Assembly (NCBI GenBank): GCA_947359465.1
Contig: OX375877.1
Coordinates: 54,266,944 to 54,330,943 of the forward strand
Direction of reading: 5' to 3'
Length of the DNA stretch: 64,000 nucleotides
From: Metellina segmentata
Lineage: Eukaryota; Arthropoda; Arachnida; Araneae; Tetragnathidae
In this document: positions 1 through 12,173 of the stretch, in pieces
How the letters are laid out: each line of letters begins with the position of its first letter
Numbering within the stretch: the stretch's first letter is position 1
The notes under the pieces: model-generated
Seen by the model: the letters and a program-made list of their open reading frames with translations, nothing else
What the model was told of the DNA's origin: nothing
Database searches by the model: none
Made by a program: the position numbers and the translations under genes

Positions 1-600
1 GAAAAGTATGTTTTTTAAAAACTTTCACAAAATGTAGTAAGTTTAAGCACATATCTAAACACATTTGTGAACCAGCAGAGAAACTAAGCTACGAATGTTG
101 GGTAAGAATACCCTGAAACATCAATTACACTAAATATAGTGGGCATGTTGAAAAATATTTACAAAAGAAAAAAAAGCAATAAATAATCCAACCTGATAAC
201 GTCAGAACTTTTTCGTAAAAAAATGATGACAACGAAAATGGTCAAAAAAACAAAACTCTTAATCTTATCGTGAAAACTATTATAGTAAAATAAAAATTAC
301 ACAACTGTCAAAATGCAAATAAATGGACCAATGGTATCACAGAAAACGATTTGAAAGGACCAATGCATTCAAAGGATATTTTAAAAACAAAATAACCAAT
401 GGGAGGAAAGAAAAAATTTCAAACGAATCAATAAAATCAAACGACTTTAACGGATTTTAGAAGAACTTTCTAGAATATTCAAAATGAAAATTTCCGTTTG
501 CTGAGGTTGCTATGAAAACCACAACAACAGTAACGAAAGATGGATTGCCTTAATTTATCGTAACTCGCTACTAAAAGTGTGCCAAAAGAATTGCCTAGCC
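1..600. other. AT-rich stretch with no recognised feature
   Basis: I see no conserved reading frame, terminal inverted repeat or known repeat here. The part next to 608 may be the 3' tail of the LINE remnant on the minus strand. Confidence 0.5.
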
Positions 601-607
601 GTTGTAA

Positions 608-1005
608 TCACTCATAAACGTAGAGTGTAGCTTCTACGTCAGGCAGTGGCAATATAAGCCTTCTAGCAGCCCAATAAAATTTAGCCTTAGTATAAAAGTT
701 GTCAACAGTAAAATTCATAAAAGAAAGTGCATTGCAGTTCGTCAGATGTGAAAAGTTCATAACTTCGCCCGAAGGGCACAGAACACAGTGAGGAATATTA
801 AGCACACCAATACGGAGCAGATATCCACAAAGAAAGTCATGACCTGTCACTAGCCTAAAATGGATAATGAGGGATCTTTCTATAGTCTTCACCTCAGAAC
901 TAAATTGGCGAAAGGATAAGGGGTAAGGTGGCTGTTGTAATTTGCAGACATTTTTGGCAAGGAGGTTTGCTTTTTCGTTTCCTGGAATATTACAATAGCT
1001 GGGAA
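608..1005 (-). pseudogene. LINE 3' remnant: RNase H end plus CCHC knuckle of a reverse transcriptase polyprotein
   Basis: One minus-strand frame is open from about 1005 down to 608. It begins with an RNase H-type motif (PSYCNIPGNEKANLLAK), then a stretch containing FRLVTGHDFL and LLRIG, then a zinc-knuckle pattern C-x2-C followed by H and C (PHCVLCPSGE, HLTNC). This order is the C-terminal end of pol proteins from RNase H-bearing I/Jockey-group LINEs, where the domains degrade the RNA strand during target-primed reverse transcription. A stop codon lies just upstream of the frame and no reverse transcriptase domain precedes it, so this is a 5'-truncated dead copy. Clade assignment is tentative. 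Confidence 0.6.
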
Positions 1006-1144
1006 TTCAAAAAATATAAAAAGATAAACATTTCGGGAATTTGCAAGAGACACATTTGTGATGAAGCTGATCAAGATACAAGCAAATTTATGAAGGTGGA
1101 TGCAATGATAATTTTATTAAAATAACATCATAAATTCACAATCA

Positions 1145-1475
1145 AATGGTAATGGTAATTTTTAGTTAACGTCGTACTAGAGCAACACAACGGGCTATTG
1201 ACGACGGTCCGGGATCAGTCCCTTAAGGGAAAGATCCGAGGACAACACTTCGTAATTTTGAACCACGGTCAGATGACGAAGCAACACCTGAGCTGGCACC
1301 CCACTCTCCAAACTTCCACGCCAACCCAACGTGAGGACTTTCGGCCACGACAGATTTAAGATGCACCAGCCGCCTCTACACCATACGCTTACAAACATCC
1401 ATGCCCGGACCCGGATTCGAACCAGGAACCTTCCGATCTAGAGGCTAACACCTTAACCACTATACCGTTTGGTCG
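1145..1475 (-). repeat. tRNA-derived SINE, near full length
   Basis: Read on the minus strand it begins with a pol III A-box-like block (TAGTGGTTAAGG) and a B box (GGTTCGAATCC), continues through a body containing a TCATCTGACCGTGGTTCAAAATTACG-like segment, and ends in GTTAACTAAAAATTACCATTACCAT. At least ten related copies or fragments occur in the window. It is non-coding; reading frames across it are artefacts. Confidence 0.85.
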
Positions 1476-1479
1476 GCAC

Positions 1480-3820
1480 AAACAAAAGGATTAAAAAGAA
1501 AACCATAATGTTGCCAATCGCTCAATATATAAATGACAGTAAATTTTTCGAGATAATACAAACATCTTTGATTCAAAAAAATGTTACATTTTTTATTTTA
1601 TTGAAAAATTTATAAAAATTTCCAAATAATTAATTATTGAAAATGGATCATGAAGAAATTTGCATAATAAAAGTGTACAGATTCCATATTTTTTATCGAA
1701 TTACACCTTTGTCTTCAACGTTAGAAGTTTTCAAATGGCATCAGTCTTCAACTTCAGGTCGTTCCCTAGCTCGCAATTTTCAGCTGCAGTTCTGGTGGGA
1801 ACGAATTTTACAGTAGGACTTCTAGAGACAAAATTAGTTTTAATATGGTTCGTATTTTCATTTTTGTTCAATCTTTAACTTTCTTTTGTTTTAATGCATG
1901 ATTTTGACTTCACATGCATGCTATTTTTTTGCTATGAAGTGTGCATTTTCAAGGTAAACCTTGGAATGTACGCACCAAGCTACATTCTATTATTCCATAG
2001 CATGACACTTAAGTTTTTGAATAATTCAATTAGTGACTGCCGAGAAGAATTTTTTCAGTTTCAAAACTGTTTGATGAAGCTTTTAATTTTGAGTAAAATT
2101 AGACTGAACATTTGCAGAGTAATATGTACCATACCGGGCGTAATATTGAATGTCCACATGTTTAATATTGTATTTAAACTGTCACCGACACTTGAATATA
2201 TTATTAAAATAGAATCGTACAAGCAAGTAATGGAACTGACTTAAGCGTATTAAGAATTTTATTTTGGGTTTGACAATAGATTAAAATATTTTCGATGTCG
2301 CTAAAAATTGTTTGATCGTAATCAATCCTTGCTTATGGGGTTAAGTGTACTATAAGGGTTAAATGTATAAGGATTAAGTGTTAAGGAGTATTTGAAATTG
2401 TATTGTTGTCCAATTTTTTATAGGATTTTAATTGTATTCCTTCGGTTAAATAATGCATTATGTAGAATCATTGTTTTTATTGCAACATTCCTTTCAAATG
2501 TGTTATTACCCATTAAAATTAACTGAATTTTACATTTTCAATACGCAACAGTTCAACATCACAACTTTCAATACACAGTGGACTGATGAAAATAAAATAT
2601 TTTAACAAGGTTCTCCTTATTTTGTGAAGAAAAGTTTTTTGCACCTACTCTAATTTTCTTCCAATCTGCTGAAAATTAACTGATCAAATTTGAACAGTAT
2701 TGATTTGTGCTTTATAAGCCTTTAGTCTCTACGTTGAATACATTACTCGCATTTCACCACTGTTTGTGTTTGTTTTTATTCCCAAATCTTCAGATAATTA
2801 TGTTTCAGTCTCCTAAAACATACATAACAAAGTACCTAGAATTCCCAAAACTACTTGGCTTTAATTAAATACAAACTTTTCCAATAAAAAACATATCAGG
2901 AAGTATTCCTTGTAGAAACAATTTTTATAGATCTTAAGTTTTTGTAAATTTAAATAGTGTATGTTGACCTGCATTGGATGATAATAATCCTTATTTTCAT
3001 AAAATAGGGAGAAAACTATATTTCTTTGTTAAAAACTATTAAATGTTAACACTTTAAATTTCATCATTAATCCTTAATTAAAATTCTTAAGCAGAAAAGC
3101 TATAGTTAAATAAAACCAGTAAATATTATAGAAAATGTAATTAAAATTGTAGATAATGGTCAAGATTTAATATAAACCAAATTGTTTAGAGGACTACAAA
3201 GATACTCATGCGAGCTGGTAATTGGCTCTCTTGGGCTGGTACAGTTAATGAAATGAATATCCACTATGGACCACACCATAAATGGTATACATCAAGAAAG
3301 TCCCCTGTTCAGCATCATGTGACAGATACATTCTTCATGACCCAAGGAAGTCACCAAATCGCTAATGTCTGCCTTATATGTTCAGGTTTCTTTGTTTTTT
3401 TATCAAACCTTGTAACCAACGAATTTCTGACCGAGCATCGATAAAATTAGTGGCATTTTCAGAAAATATTGTAAAACAATATTATTAGTCTTCCTATAAC
3501 ACATGCCTTAAATGAACTGCCTGGGTCCTCTAAGTGTTTCTCGACATGAGAAATTCCAATTAGATTCCCATTAACACTTTTACAGTTTTTAAGCAACCTT
3601 TAAATATAACTGAAGATTCTCATTAGTTTTCTGTCATTGTTGATCAAACATAACCATCTAGGTATTGTTTGTGGTTATAGCTAGTCAATTCTTGAGTTCA
3701 CTTAAGTTTATTTGTATAATGATCCCAGTTCACGAGCTCAGCAAGTCTGTCTTTAAAGGAATGGTAGACCCTTCAGCATATCTTATTCGAAACTAGCTCC
3801 TTATCTGTAGTTACAGATAG
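1480..3820. other. AT-rich intergenic stretch without recognised genes
   Basis: Short open frames occur (1660-1878, 1894-2244, 3208-3444), but none shows a recognisable domain, splice context or codon bias. I assign nothing. Confidence 0.5.
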
Positions 3821-3824
3821 TTTT

Positions 3825-3870
3825 GCACAGCTTGACCAAACCTAGCCTTTGTGCCATAAAAAAAAAAATC
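3825..3870 (+). repeat. Retroelement 3' tail (GCCATAAAAACCAA family)
   Basis: The segment TTGACCAAACCTAGCCTTTGTGCCATAAAA followed by an A run matches six other places in the window sharing the consensus GCCAAATATGGCCCTTGCGCCATAAAAACCAACC. It is probably the 3' end of a 5'-truncated SINE or LINE. Confidence 0.5.
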
Positions 3871-4001
3871 AATCCAACCTAGCTTTTTAGCCCATGTTCC
3901 TCCGGAAATTATATCTGAAGGGGATTGTGGTTGACACGCGTCCTCACTTATGCTGCTCGCTTGGTTGCTGAATTTGAGGTACACAATTTCTGATGAATGT
4001 A

Positions 4002-6141
4002 AGGGAAGACGAGGTACAATGAAACATTACTTCTAAAATCAGTAAAATTTGTCACAGAAAGTTGAAATTTATATATATGTTATGCAACTATATGTTCCAA
4101 TTACTGATGTGATTTGGATACATTCACACTTTTACAACATTATCAATAGAAGATAATTGGTTTTTCACCATTGAAAGTTTCTTTACTAAAAGTAATTTTG
4201 TTTCTTTTTCCTCGTTATATGTAATAATTATTTTTTCTATATATTATCTTTGTGTTGTCTTCATACCTCCAAAACCAAAATTAAAAAAAAAAAAAATTTT
4301 AGAAGTCTGAAATTTTTTATTTAGTAACCTCAGTACGGGGTACAATGAAACACTTGCAGACGAGGTACAATGAAACATGTTTCATTGTGCCCCGGGTGAA
4401 TGCATTTACTTGAAGTAATATATCAATGGTAAATATAATATCACTGATATAAAATAACATATTATTGGTTGTTACTAATATTAATAAAACACTTTTACTA
4501 AGGAAATGGCAACACCTAACATTAATAAGAAAAGGCAACACCAAATCAAAACAGTAATTTTGAAAGCATGCAAAATTAAACTTTTTTTTTCTTAAAAAAA
4601 AAAGATTTCAATGGTAAGTTAGTTTTTTTATATTCAAAAACATTTAAGAATAGTTTATTTATTTCATAGACCTAAACTGCACTTACTACAGTTAACAATC
4701 CTCCTAACGTTCTCAGTCAAAGGGTCCAAACGCAAATAGGTCAATTAACCTCTGGTGAAAGGGGTGTTCTTGTTACTATGTGTGGATTTATTAATGCTTC
4801 TGGAAATTCTATACCCCATTATTTAGTATTTCCTAGAGTAAATTTCAAGATTTGCATGTTGAATGGAGCTCTACGTGGGACTGCGGGTGATACAACAAAA
4901 TCGGGATGTATGAATGGAGATATTTTTGTTAATGTTATAACATATTTCCAGGCACATGCCCGTTGTTAGAAAGAAAATCTAGCTGTACTAATAATGGACA
5001 ATCATGAATCACATATTATGATTTCCAGTCTAAATTTTATGAAAGATAATGGAATTGTTGGAATCCTGCCCCCACATACCAGTAGACAAAACTGTGTTCA
5101 AGTCACTTAAAAATTTCTTCAATCTAGCTGCAAATGACTGGATGCTGTGTAATCCAGGTCGTACAATCTCTATCAATGAGATATCTTCTTTGCTTGGCAC
5201 TGCTTATTGTAAGTCTTTCACTCCACAAAATATTACAAAAGGTTTTTCAGCGACTGCAATATGGCCTTTCAATAGAGAAATGTTTTGTGAAGAAGATTAC
5301 TTGTGTTCGTACGTGTCAGATTGAAGAGCTGACTAATGAAACTGAAGACCAGACAGACAAGAATCAGAAGTGGTGGATCGTGCCATTAGTAGATCAGAAT
5401 CGCCTACTGCAGGTTGTTCAGCAACTGTTCATACACCATGCACTAGCTCTAAACCTGTGAGGAAATACATTTCTCCTCAAGAGATAAAACCTCACCCCAA
5501 GGCTGATTCAAGAAAATAAGTAAGAGTAGGGAAACAGAAAAAAAAGTTTTATTCTAACCTCGCCAGTACAAAATGCTCTTGTTAAGCAATTAGAAAGTAA
5601 AAAGAGGAAAAAAACTATGAAGGTATTGTTTTCAAAACAAACTACCTCCTACAGAAGATGACAATGATCCAGATTATTTACCAGCTCCAACTGATCACCA
5701 AAGTACTAAGAATGAGATATCCACACATAACATGTGACACAAGCAGTATCTGTATAAATGATTATGTTGAATGAAATATATAAAATGAAACTGAAACGTA
5801 AGGAAATATATTCTGTTGTAGAAATCATAAATGTAAATGAAGTCGAATGTGACTAAAATAAACTTTATAGGGTGAAAATTGCTTGCATCATTTGGAGTGT
5901 TTCATTGTACCCCAGTATGTGTTTCATTGTACCAAGGCATATGGGGTACAATGAAACACTGCGAGACATTTACTTTTTGTTATTTTCCAAGCATAAAGAT
6001 ATTGTTTAGAACCTAATAAAAATTTATTTAGATGTGGAAAATACAAGATTAAAAGTGCATTAACTATATTTTTGTACATGTAAAATTGTGGATAGGAAAA
6101 AATATTTAGTAAATTTTGTTTCATTGTACTCCGTCTTCTCC
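4002..6141 (+). mobile_element. pogo/Tigger-type DNA transposon, about 2.1 kb
   Basis: The ends form imperfect 24-bp terminal inverted repeats: AGGGAAGACGAGGTACAATG at the left and the reverse complement of a GGAGAAGACGGAGTACAATG version at the right, flanked by TA on both sides (4000-4001 and 6142-6143). The TIR core GAGGTACAATGAAACA is reiterated inside both ends near 4330-4390 and 5895-5960, giving subterminal repeats. The interior encodes a broken plus-strand DDE transposase. TA target duplication and protein similarity place it in Tc1/mariner, pogo branch. Confidence 0.85.
4691..5324 (+). pseudogene. pogo/Tigger (DDE_1) transposase remnant
   Basis: The frame from 4691 carries QIGQLTSGERGVLVTMCGF and NASGNSIPHYLVFPRV, the usual pogo/jerky DDE_1 block. 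After an in-frame TAG at 4967 the same frame resumes with the second catalytic aspartate block, LIMDNHESH, and ILPPHTS. A frameshift near 5095 moves the remainder into the frame with FKSLKNFFN, PGRTISINEI and GFSATAIWPFNREMF, the conserved DDE_1 C-terminal portion. The N-terminal helix-turn-helix and CENP-B-like DNA-binding region is not recognisable upstream. One stop and one frameshift make it non-functional. It would have catalysed TA-targeted excision and insertion. Confidence 0.85.
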
Positions 6142-6143
6142 TA

Positions 6144-7985
6144 TAATTGATGAGGAGATGTATTTATACAAGGCAAGGGCAATCGAGTCAGACCACAGGT
6201 ACACTTGGTTAATTCTAACCTGATAGTAAAAGTGAAAATTAACGGTCGCCACGTGGGGACTGAAAATTTTTGTTACAGTCGCCACACTTTCTTAAAAACA
6301 TTAGTTTATATGGTTGGAACCTCCGATTTTACGTTTTTTTTTCTTCTGAGGGCCAAAACTAAATTCTAACAAAATTTTTTAAAAGCACGGGAACATAAAC
6401 AAGGAAAATAGTATATGAACGCTTATAAGTGGCCACATGTTCAGTGGCCACTTACAAAATTTCTTAATTTTCACCTTTACCCTGAGAGCAGTTAGAACTT
6501 TATTCACCAACTTTGCAAAGAGACAAGCAGCCAGTTCCAAGTCTAGGTATGGTAATTGTTTTAAAAAGTGTAATATGATTTGCTGCATAGTAATTAGCAA
6601 TGAACTTGTTCTCTACCATACACTGTTTGAATATAACAAGCTGCTCATTAAGTTGACCTAAGCATCAGAATCAGAGCAAATTAATTATTCCTGTCTGTTT
6701 GGGCAAAATTTATCTAGGTATTTGGAAATGTTCAATCTTCTGGAGTTTAGCCAAAAAATTGTGTCCATTATTGAGTTAGGGCAGTGGGCTTAATCTAATT
6801 AATTTTTAAGAGCTTAAGTTTTTGTAAAAATGCTTCTGCAATTGTTATGACTGGTCCAATAAAAGATTGTAAATCCAGGCAATAGTACATGAGACTTCTT
6901 GTTTTGTGTATGTTTATTTTTCATTAATTAAACTAGAAACATAAAGGTATTGGCGAGTTCTTGTCTCATCCAAAGTCTTAACTGTTATATCATCTGCTGT
7001 ATGATGAAAACGGTAATTTTGACATATATTGTGGATTAATTCCGGACTGCTTGTGATTTCTTATGAAGATTAATTTTATCTCATTTAAGAAATTCAATCA
7101 AATAACACAATGAAAGAAGCAATAGGAAAATTCTTTTCTTCATCTTGGGCTAATTTCTGAATATTTCTGGTAGTCGGGTAAGGGACACTTTCCGTGCTAT
7201 AAGTGCCTCAAGATTGTATATTTTAACAGGATTGCACAGTACTTCCTTTTCATTGAATTCAGGTTTGGCCAAATATGGCCTTTGCACCATAAAACTCCGA
7301 AAAATAACCAGCCATGGAATTCATTGAGTGATATTGATGGGTCCAAAATTCAGACAGTGCATATTTTCTGTTTGCTGTGAAGACCTAGATGTGTTTGCAA
7401 AATCTGCATTACTGTGAACAAATCCTCTTGAATCATCCTACCTTTAACATCATGAATTAGCAAAACTTGTAACTCCACTGTTAAGTATAGCAGTTATGAG
7501 TTTTGCTAATTAGCATGACAATAAGAGCCTCAAGATTTTCCATTGGATGTTTTGGAACAGGTTTTAAAAACAATGTACAATTTGGTACTACTTTTATCTC
7601 AACAATACATACCATGATGAGGAAAATGATAAACAGTAGAGGTTTCATCTGTTAGCTCTGCCATGTGACCCAATATATTCTTCCATAAATTTACTATAGC
7701 AAATTTTGATTTCAGGTTCACATTCTAATATTCTCCATAAATAATCCAGTCTTGTAGTTGCTATTTCTTTTGAATCCCCTATGTTAGTTTTCACCATGTA
7801 TCTGGTTTTAACAGCATCTGCAAAAACATAATGATCTCAGTATTTCTTTTATAAATTTTCATAAAATGCTCATTGCAATATTTCAACTCGTTACTTATTG
7901 ATGAATCAATGTTCTCAAGAAGATTTTTAATCTCCCTTAATGCCTTCAGTTTCTTTTAAGTTGGCAGTGTTTCTGTTTAAAAAAA
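6144..7985. other. AT-rich intergenic stretch
   Basis: No gene recognised. One short 3'-tail repeat lies at 7262-7300 and is listed separately. Small open frames at 6379-6600 and 6437-6661 overlap on opposite strands and show no domain. Confidence 0.45.
7262..7300 (+). repeat. Retroelement 3' tail (GCCATAAAAACCAA family)
   Basis: GGCCAAATATGGCCTTTGCACCATAAAA matches the shared tail consensus closely. No SINE or LINE body can be recognised directly upstream. Confidence 0.55.
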
Positions 7986-8179
7986 TTCAGTCAGTATCGG
8001 TTATATGGTCAGCTCAGCAGTCCAGAAAAATCAGACCATATAAGCGGGGTGAACATATATGCAGAACAATACTACACTGTTTAATTGTGATAGGATTATA
8101 TTCACCTGTCAGAATATAATGCTCATAAACAAATAATTAAACTTTTAAGAACATTTTAAAAATTAATTCTACTAAACGG

Positions 8180-8338
8180 GTTCTCTGGAGCGACATATCA
8201 AGGTTCGCCCTCTACCGCTCTGATGGTAGGGTCTGGCATCTACCTGGAGAACGCCTCTTGCCAGAATGCATTGTGCTCACAGTAAAGTTCGCTGGAGGTG
8301 GAATTATGGTCTAGGGGTGTTTCTTCTGGTGTGGACTT
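8180..8338 (+). pseudogene. Tc1-type transposase fragment inside the Tigger-like element
   Basis: The frame starting at 8180 reads VLWSDISRFALYRSDGRVW, then PGERLLPECIV, then KFAGGGIMV-stop-GCF. This is the Tc1 catalytic core (W-S-D-E/I-S-F, VKHGGGSVMVWGCF), with the usual tryptophan codon changed to TAG. About 50 codons survive, with no matching Tc1 ends nearby. Confidence 0.75.
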
Positions 8339-8383
8339 GAATCTTGATCCAAATTCATGGTAAGCTACACGCCAAGACCTACT

Positions 8384-8485
8384 GCAATACACAGTTAAGA
8401 GTTCCTTACTTTTCTTTCCCCCTACGCATTTTTCTCCTTGAAACAGAGTTCTGTCTGGCAAGATCTGATAAAAAAAAGTCCACAT
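8384..8485 (-). pseudogene. Tigger transposase fragment
   Basis: The minus strand reads FFYQILPDRTLFQGEKCVGG and KKSKELLTV, matching the segment after the first catalytic aspartate in Tigger/jerky transposases. Downstream the frame runs antisense through the Tc1 fragment, so the longer open frame to 8240 is a chimera without meaning. Confidence 0.7.
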
Positions 8486-9033
8486 TCATCAACGTAGGCA
8501 GATTTATATCTTTAGAGGGCTTTTTTCTTCTGGTCATTTCCTGTGTTTTTCCCCGCCTCAAGAAATGTTACAATTACTATTTTTCAACAACAAAAAACCA
8601 ATAACCTCATTGAAAAGATGAAAAACCGACCCAATAACCAGAAAAATAAAAAGACTATTACTAGCGGTTCACTTTAACACATATTTCCCTATAAGTTCGA
8701 CAGAACTTTAGAAAACTGACCATATAACCGGTACTGACTGTATTTGTAACCTTAGGTTTTAGATTTGGCCTTCCAATGCTGCCTGATGCTAAATATCCAA
8801 AACAACTATCCTGTAAAAAAAAGCTGATCTTCTAAATAATTTTTTCAGATTTCAAGATATCAAAAACGGTTCCTCTCCTATCAACAATTCTTTCTTCGGG
8901 GGATGTAAAATTCCAGATCTGCAAGTGTATAGTTTCTGGTATTTTTATTTTGGAGGTGTCCAAATACCTAAATGGTGCAGCATCCATGATTTAGGCTCAA
9001 TGGATAAATAGAGTCCATTCAGAATTGACTGTA

Positions 9034-10492
9034 CACTTAGGTCCAAAATTATCGTTACATACCCAAAAATAATTATTCCATGAAATATACCCAATCAATA
9101 TAATCCATTTTTGCAGGGAATGTGTGAAAACTAAGCCTAATTAGAATTATCCACTTTAAAGTGATAACGTCTAGATATGCATATCAGAAACCATTTATGT
9201 CATGCGACGGCGTAATCGAGAGCTTTGCGCAAAGTGAATATCTGAGTGAGTTTTGCATTACAGCATTTAATTTCTGTATGTAAGGACTCAAAACAGGTTT
9301 TTATGGCCCCAAATTATCATTTGGAAGAATCTGAAGTGGCCCACTATCGACCCTTTAGAATCATGGAAGCAGCGAGTTGTGTGTGAATATTTCAAGACAG
9401 TCTGTGCTATGGAAACAATTTCAGAACTCTGGAACTGTTGTAAGGAGGCCTGGGCAAGGTTGTAAACATATAGCAACTGCTTCTCAAGATCAATGTATGC
9501 AATAACTGCCCATCAGAACAGAAAGTCTAGTGCTCAGTAGTCAAGTTCAGAGCTTGCAGATATTCATGGGAACTGTTCTATCACTGTAAACTGCATACAG
9601 AAGGCTAAGTAAAAAAGGCCTTTATGCCAGAAAGCCAAGGGTATGTGTTTCACTGTCTTCACATCATAAGAGATTGCTTTAATTGGGGCAAATCAGAACT
9701 GGAGTCACCACCAATGGACCGATGTTCTCTTTACCGATGAGTCAAGGTTTCGTTTAACATCTTATTCTAAACGTTTTTACATTTAGAGGGAGTCGGGAAC
9801 GTGAAATCTTCCTTCGAACATTATGGAATGTGACCATTTTGGTGTGATGCTGCAGGGAAGGAATAATCGATAGACTAACGCCTCTACCCGTTTTCAACAG
9901 AGGATCTGTGTCTGTCCAGAGATATCGGGATGTCTTAAAAAAGTGTAAATGGATCTGGTTTTTTTTATTCCTGGACAAAAATGCTCGTCTTCAGCAAACC
10001 TTGTTGACGAATTCCTTGAAAATGAAGTCTGAGCTTATACTGTGGCCTGCAAAATCTCTTGATCTGAACCCAATGTAGAACTTATATATATATGGGACTA
10101 CCTTAGAAAAGCAGTTGCACTGAGACTTCCTCCTAGAGATATAAATGCCCAGTAGGCCGTATTGCTGGAGGAGTGGAACCAAATTCCCCAAACAGGGGTT
10201 AACAACATTATTGCCAGCATGAAATCACACTGTGACACGAGTATGCAAGTCGGGTGATCACATTCCCTATTAAATTCATAAGCCTTAATTTTTTTTTCTG
10301 AACTCTCCTTGTTGCACTCTGCTTGTCTATTGCCATTTTATTGTTTCAAGTAGTTTTATATCATGCAGTGTTCTAAGAATTTTTCCTTTGTATTTTGTTA
10401 TGATCTCATTCCACACAAATACAAAAACTTATACTTCAGTTTCTGAGAAATCGGTAATTCTATGCAAGTAAAGATAATTTTGGATACAAGTC
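9034..10492 (+). mobile_element. Tc1-like DNA transposon, 1.46 kb, decayed
   Basis: TA at 9032-9033 precedes CACTTAGGTCCAAAATTATC; TA at 10493-10494 follows the inverted partner, which read outward is GACTTGTATCCAAAATTATC. The TIRs match at about 20 of 25 positions. The length and the single internal transposase remnant are typical of Tc1. Confidence 0.85.
9320..10257 (+). pseudogene. Tc1-like transposase remnant
   Basis: Pieces in all three plus frames line up in order with a Tc1 transposase: a helix-turn-helix scrap near 9365-9450, KKGLYARKPRVCVSL near 9610, the first catalytic aspartate in LFTDESRFRLTS near 9727, FLDKNARLQQT near 9970 (second catalytic position, normally QDNARPH), WPAKSLDLNPM followed by a stop near 10042 (normally SPDLNPIENLW), and EEWNQIPQTGVNNIIASMKS near 10170. 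Many frameshifts and stops show a long-dead copy. The enzyme would have cut the ends and inserted at TA. Confidence 0.85.
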
Positions 10493-10524
10493 TAGTTGAA
10501 TAAATTTTATCAGTCTTATGTCTG

Positions 10525-10838
10525 ACACAGCTTGGCTATGTGTGGCCCTTCCACCATAAAAACCAACCAACCCTATTTTGAATTGCTAAACAAATCTGAT
10601 GTATGAACTTGCTTGTGTACACTGGCTGATGCATGTTAAATCTGTTGTGGCCTCAAATAACCTCACATTGGCATCGTGTGGAAGTTTAGAGATGAGGGCA
10701 CCAAATTGGGTGTTGACCGTGTCATCTTACCATGGTTAAAAATTCTGAGGCATTGTCCTTGTATTGTTCAGGAATTGTCGCTAATAGCCTATTGTGGTGT
10801 TGCTCCAGTTTGGCGTTAATTACCCACCTGTAACAATA
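10525..10838 (+). repeat. 3' tail repeat followed by a degenerate SINE body
   Basis: 10525-10572 is the shared tail (GGCCCTTCCACCATAAAAACCAACCAACC). From 10605 a diverged SINE body follows: GTTAAATCTGTTGTGGCC, TGTGGAAGTTTAGAGA, ATTGTCGCTAATAGCC and GTGTTGCTCCAGTTTGGCGTTAATTACC are recognisable. The tRNA-like head is missing or unrecognisable. Confidence 0.6.
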
Positions 10839-10839
10839 T

Positions 10840-12173
10840 ATTCAAATCATCAGAAATAATTTCTTGCATATTTAAGATCCTTCAATGATCTTAAATTACA
10901 TTTTAATGCCTAGTCTACAAAATGCTTCTACTGAGGAGATTCCTGAAATAATTTTCGTAATTTAACAAATTAATAATGCTGCTCCTGAATTTTCATAGTT
11001 CTAGACCAGAACAATATGAATCAACTTTTAAACTTTTTTTTCTCTAATTGAGGCATTCAAAACTAGAGTGTAGCAATACCATTTTATAACATTTTGAGAT
11101 ACATCGAAATAAAGTTTCTTGTGTGTACTTTTTTTCCTATTTGCCTGGAACATTGGACCTTGCGCCATTAAACCCAAACCAACCAACCTATTTGCCTGTC
11201 TTTTCTTCTGCCATCTCGTGAACCAAAGGAACTAGGGACTCGATTCAAAAATTCACTAGAAATATTCAACTTAAAGGAGTTCTAATATGGGATTAGAGTT
11301 TGACTAGAAAGTGAACTTGACCCACTCTAGTTCAAACCCCCACCCCAATTTTTGACATAAGTTGTGTTTTTATAAATTTTGAAATTCTACATATTTTTCC
11401 TAAAGTTGGAGAAATGTTTGTTGATTGCTCTTTCATTTGATTCAAAATTAGAAAGGATTTTTAGGCTTGCTTCCAAAATTTTTTTGTACATTCAGAATCG
11501 ATTTTCAACGTCTGTTTCGGAAGTGTTGCTGATGCTTGTTCTTTTAATAAAGCAACGTTATTCTGTGACTGATCACAGCTGTGTAACTGTTTGCAGTAAT
11601 TCATAGCATCAGACAACGCAGTAATTCATAGCATACTTTTAATTCTCAATTTGGTTTTAAGTATTCCCTATGAACTTCATAAAATGCAAACAGATTTTGA
11701 AATACCTTTGTTAGTATTTAAAAAATATTAAATAAAAACCAGACTACCCAAATTAAGAAAACAGGTTGACAAAAAATACAGTGCGGAATGAGTAGAGTAC
11801 TTAAAAAGGTTTTGTTCTTTGAATGATCTAAACTATTTCATGTTTGTCAAATTTGTACATGTGAAGATTTCCAATTTTTACTTCCCAGTTGCTTTTAGTG
11901 TATTTATGTATCATCTTTGACATGGTAGTTCGATGCATAGCTAAAGTGTCAAATATTTGCTTTCACAGGTATTATCACTACAAATGTATATTTAAAACAA
12001 ACAATTTGAATACTGATTCATTTTTTTATTCCTGTTTAAAGAGTATTTTTAAAATTTTCAGTTTATTCAGTTCTAAATATGCTTATATTAATGTTAATAA
12101 CCTATCCAGCATAAAATAGCTTGGTTCTTTATTGTTAGTTTCATGCCTTATGTGTTTTCCTCTTTCATTTTAG
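10840..12173. other. AT-rich sequence, presumably intron 1 of ELOB
   Basis: No gene recognised. A tail-type repeat (CCTTGCGCCATTAAACCCAAACCAACCAACC) sits at 11155-11192. Because the ELOB start codon exon must lie upstream of 12174, this stretch is most simply part of the first intron. Confidence 0.5.

Larger units (their letters stand above)
7988..8740 (-). mobile_element. Internally deleted Tigger-like element with 25-bp TIRs
   Basis: Left end CAGTCAGTATCGGTTATATG and right end, reverse-complemented, CAGTCAGTACCGGTTATATG form 25-bp inverted repeats with one mismatch, 753 bp apart overall. The CAGT start and a minus-strand Tigger transposase scrap inside (8384-8485) indicate the pogo/Tigger group. 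The right flank is TA; the left flank is TT, so one side of the TA duplication has probably mutated. The interior also contains a foreign Tc1 fragment on the opposite strand. Confidence 0.7.

Noticed and set aside
1195..1398. Open frames at 1195-1398 and 43883-44089 whose translations resemble each other
   Set aside because: Both lie within copies of the same tRNA-derived SINE, so the similarity is nucleotide repeat identity, not protein conservation.
4611..4618. ATG|GTAAGT, formally a start codon followed by a perfect splice donor, upstream of ELOB
   Set aside because: It lies inside the pogo element (4002-6141), far from any promoter-like sequence; a conserved gene would hardly place its start codon in a decayed transposon. 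Treated as coincidence.
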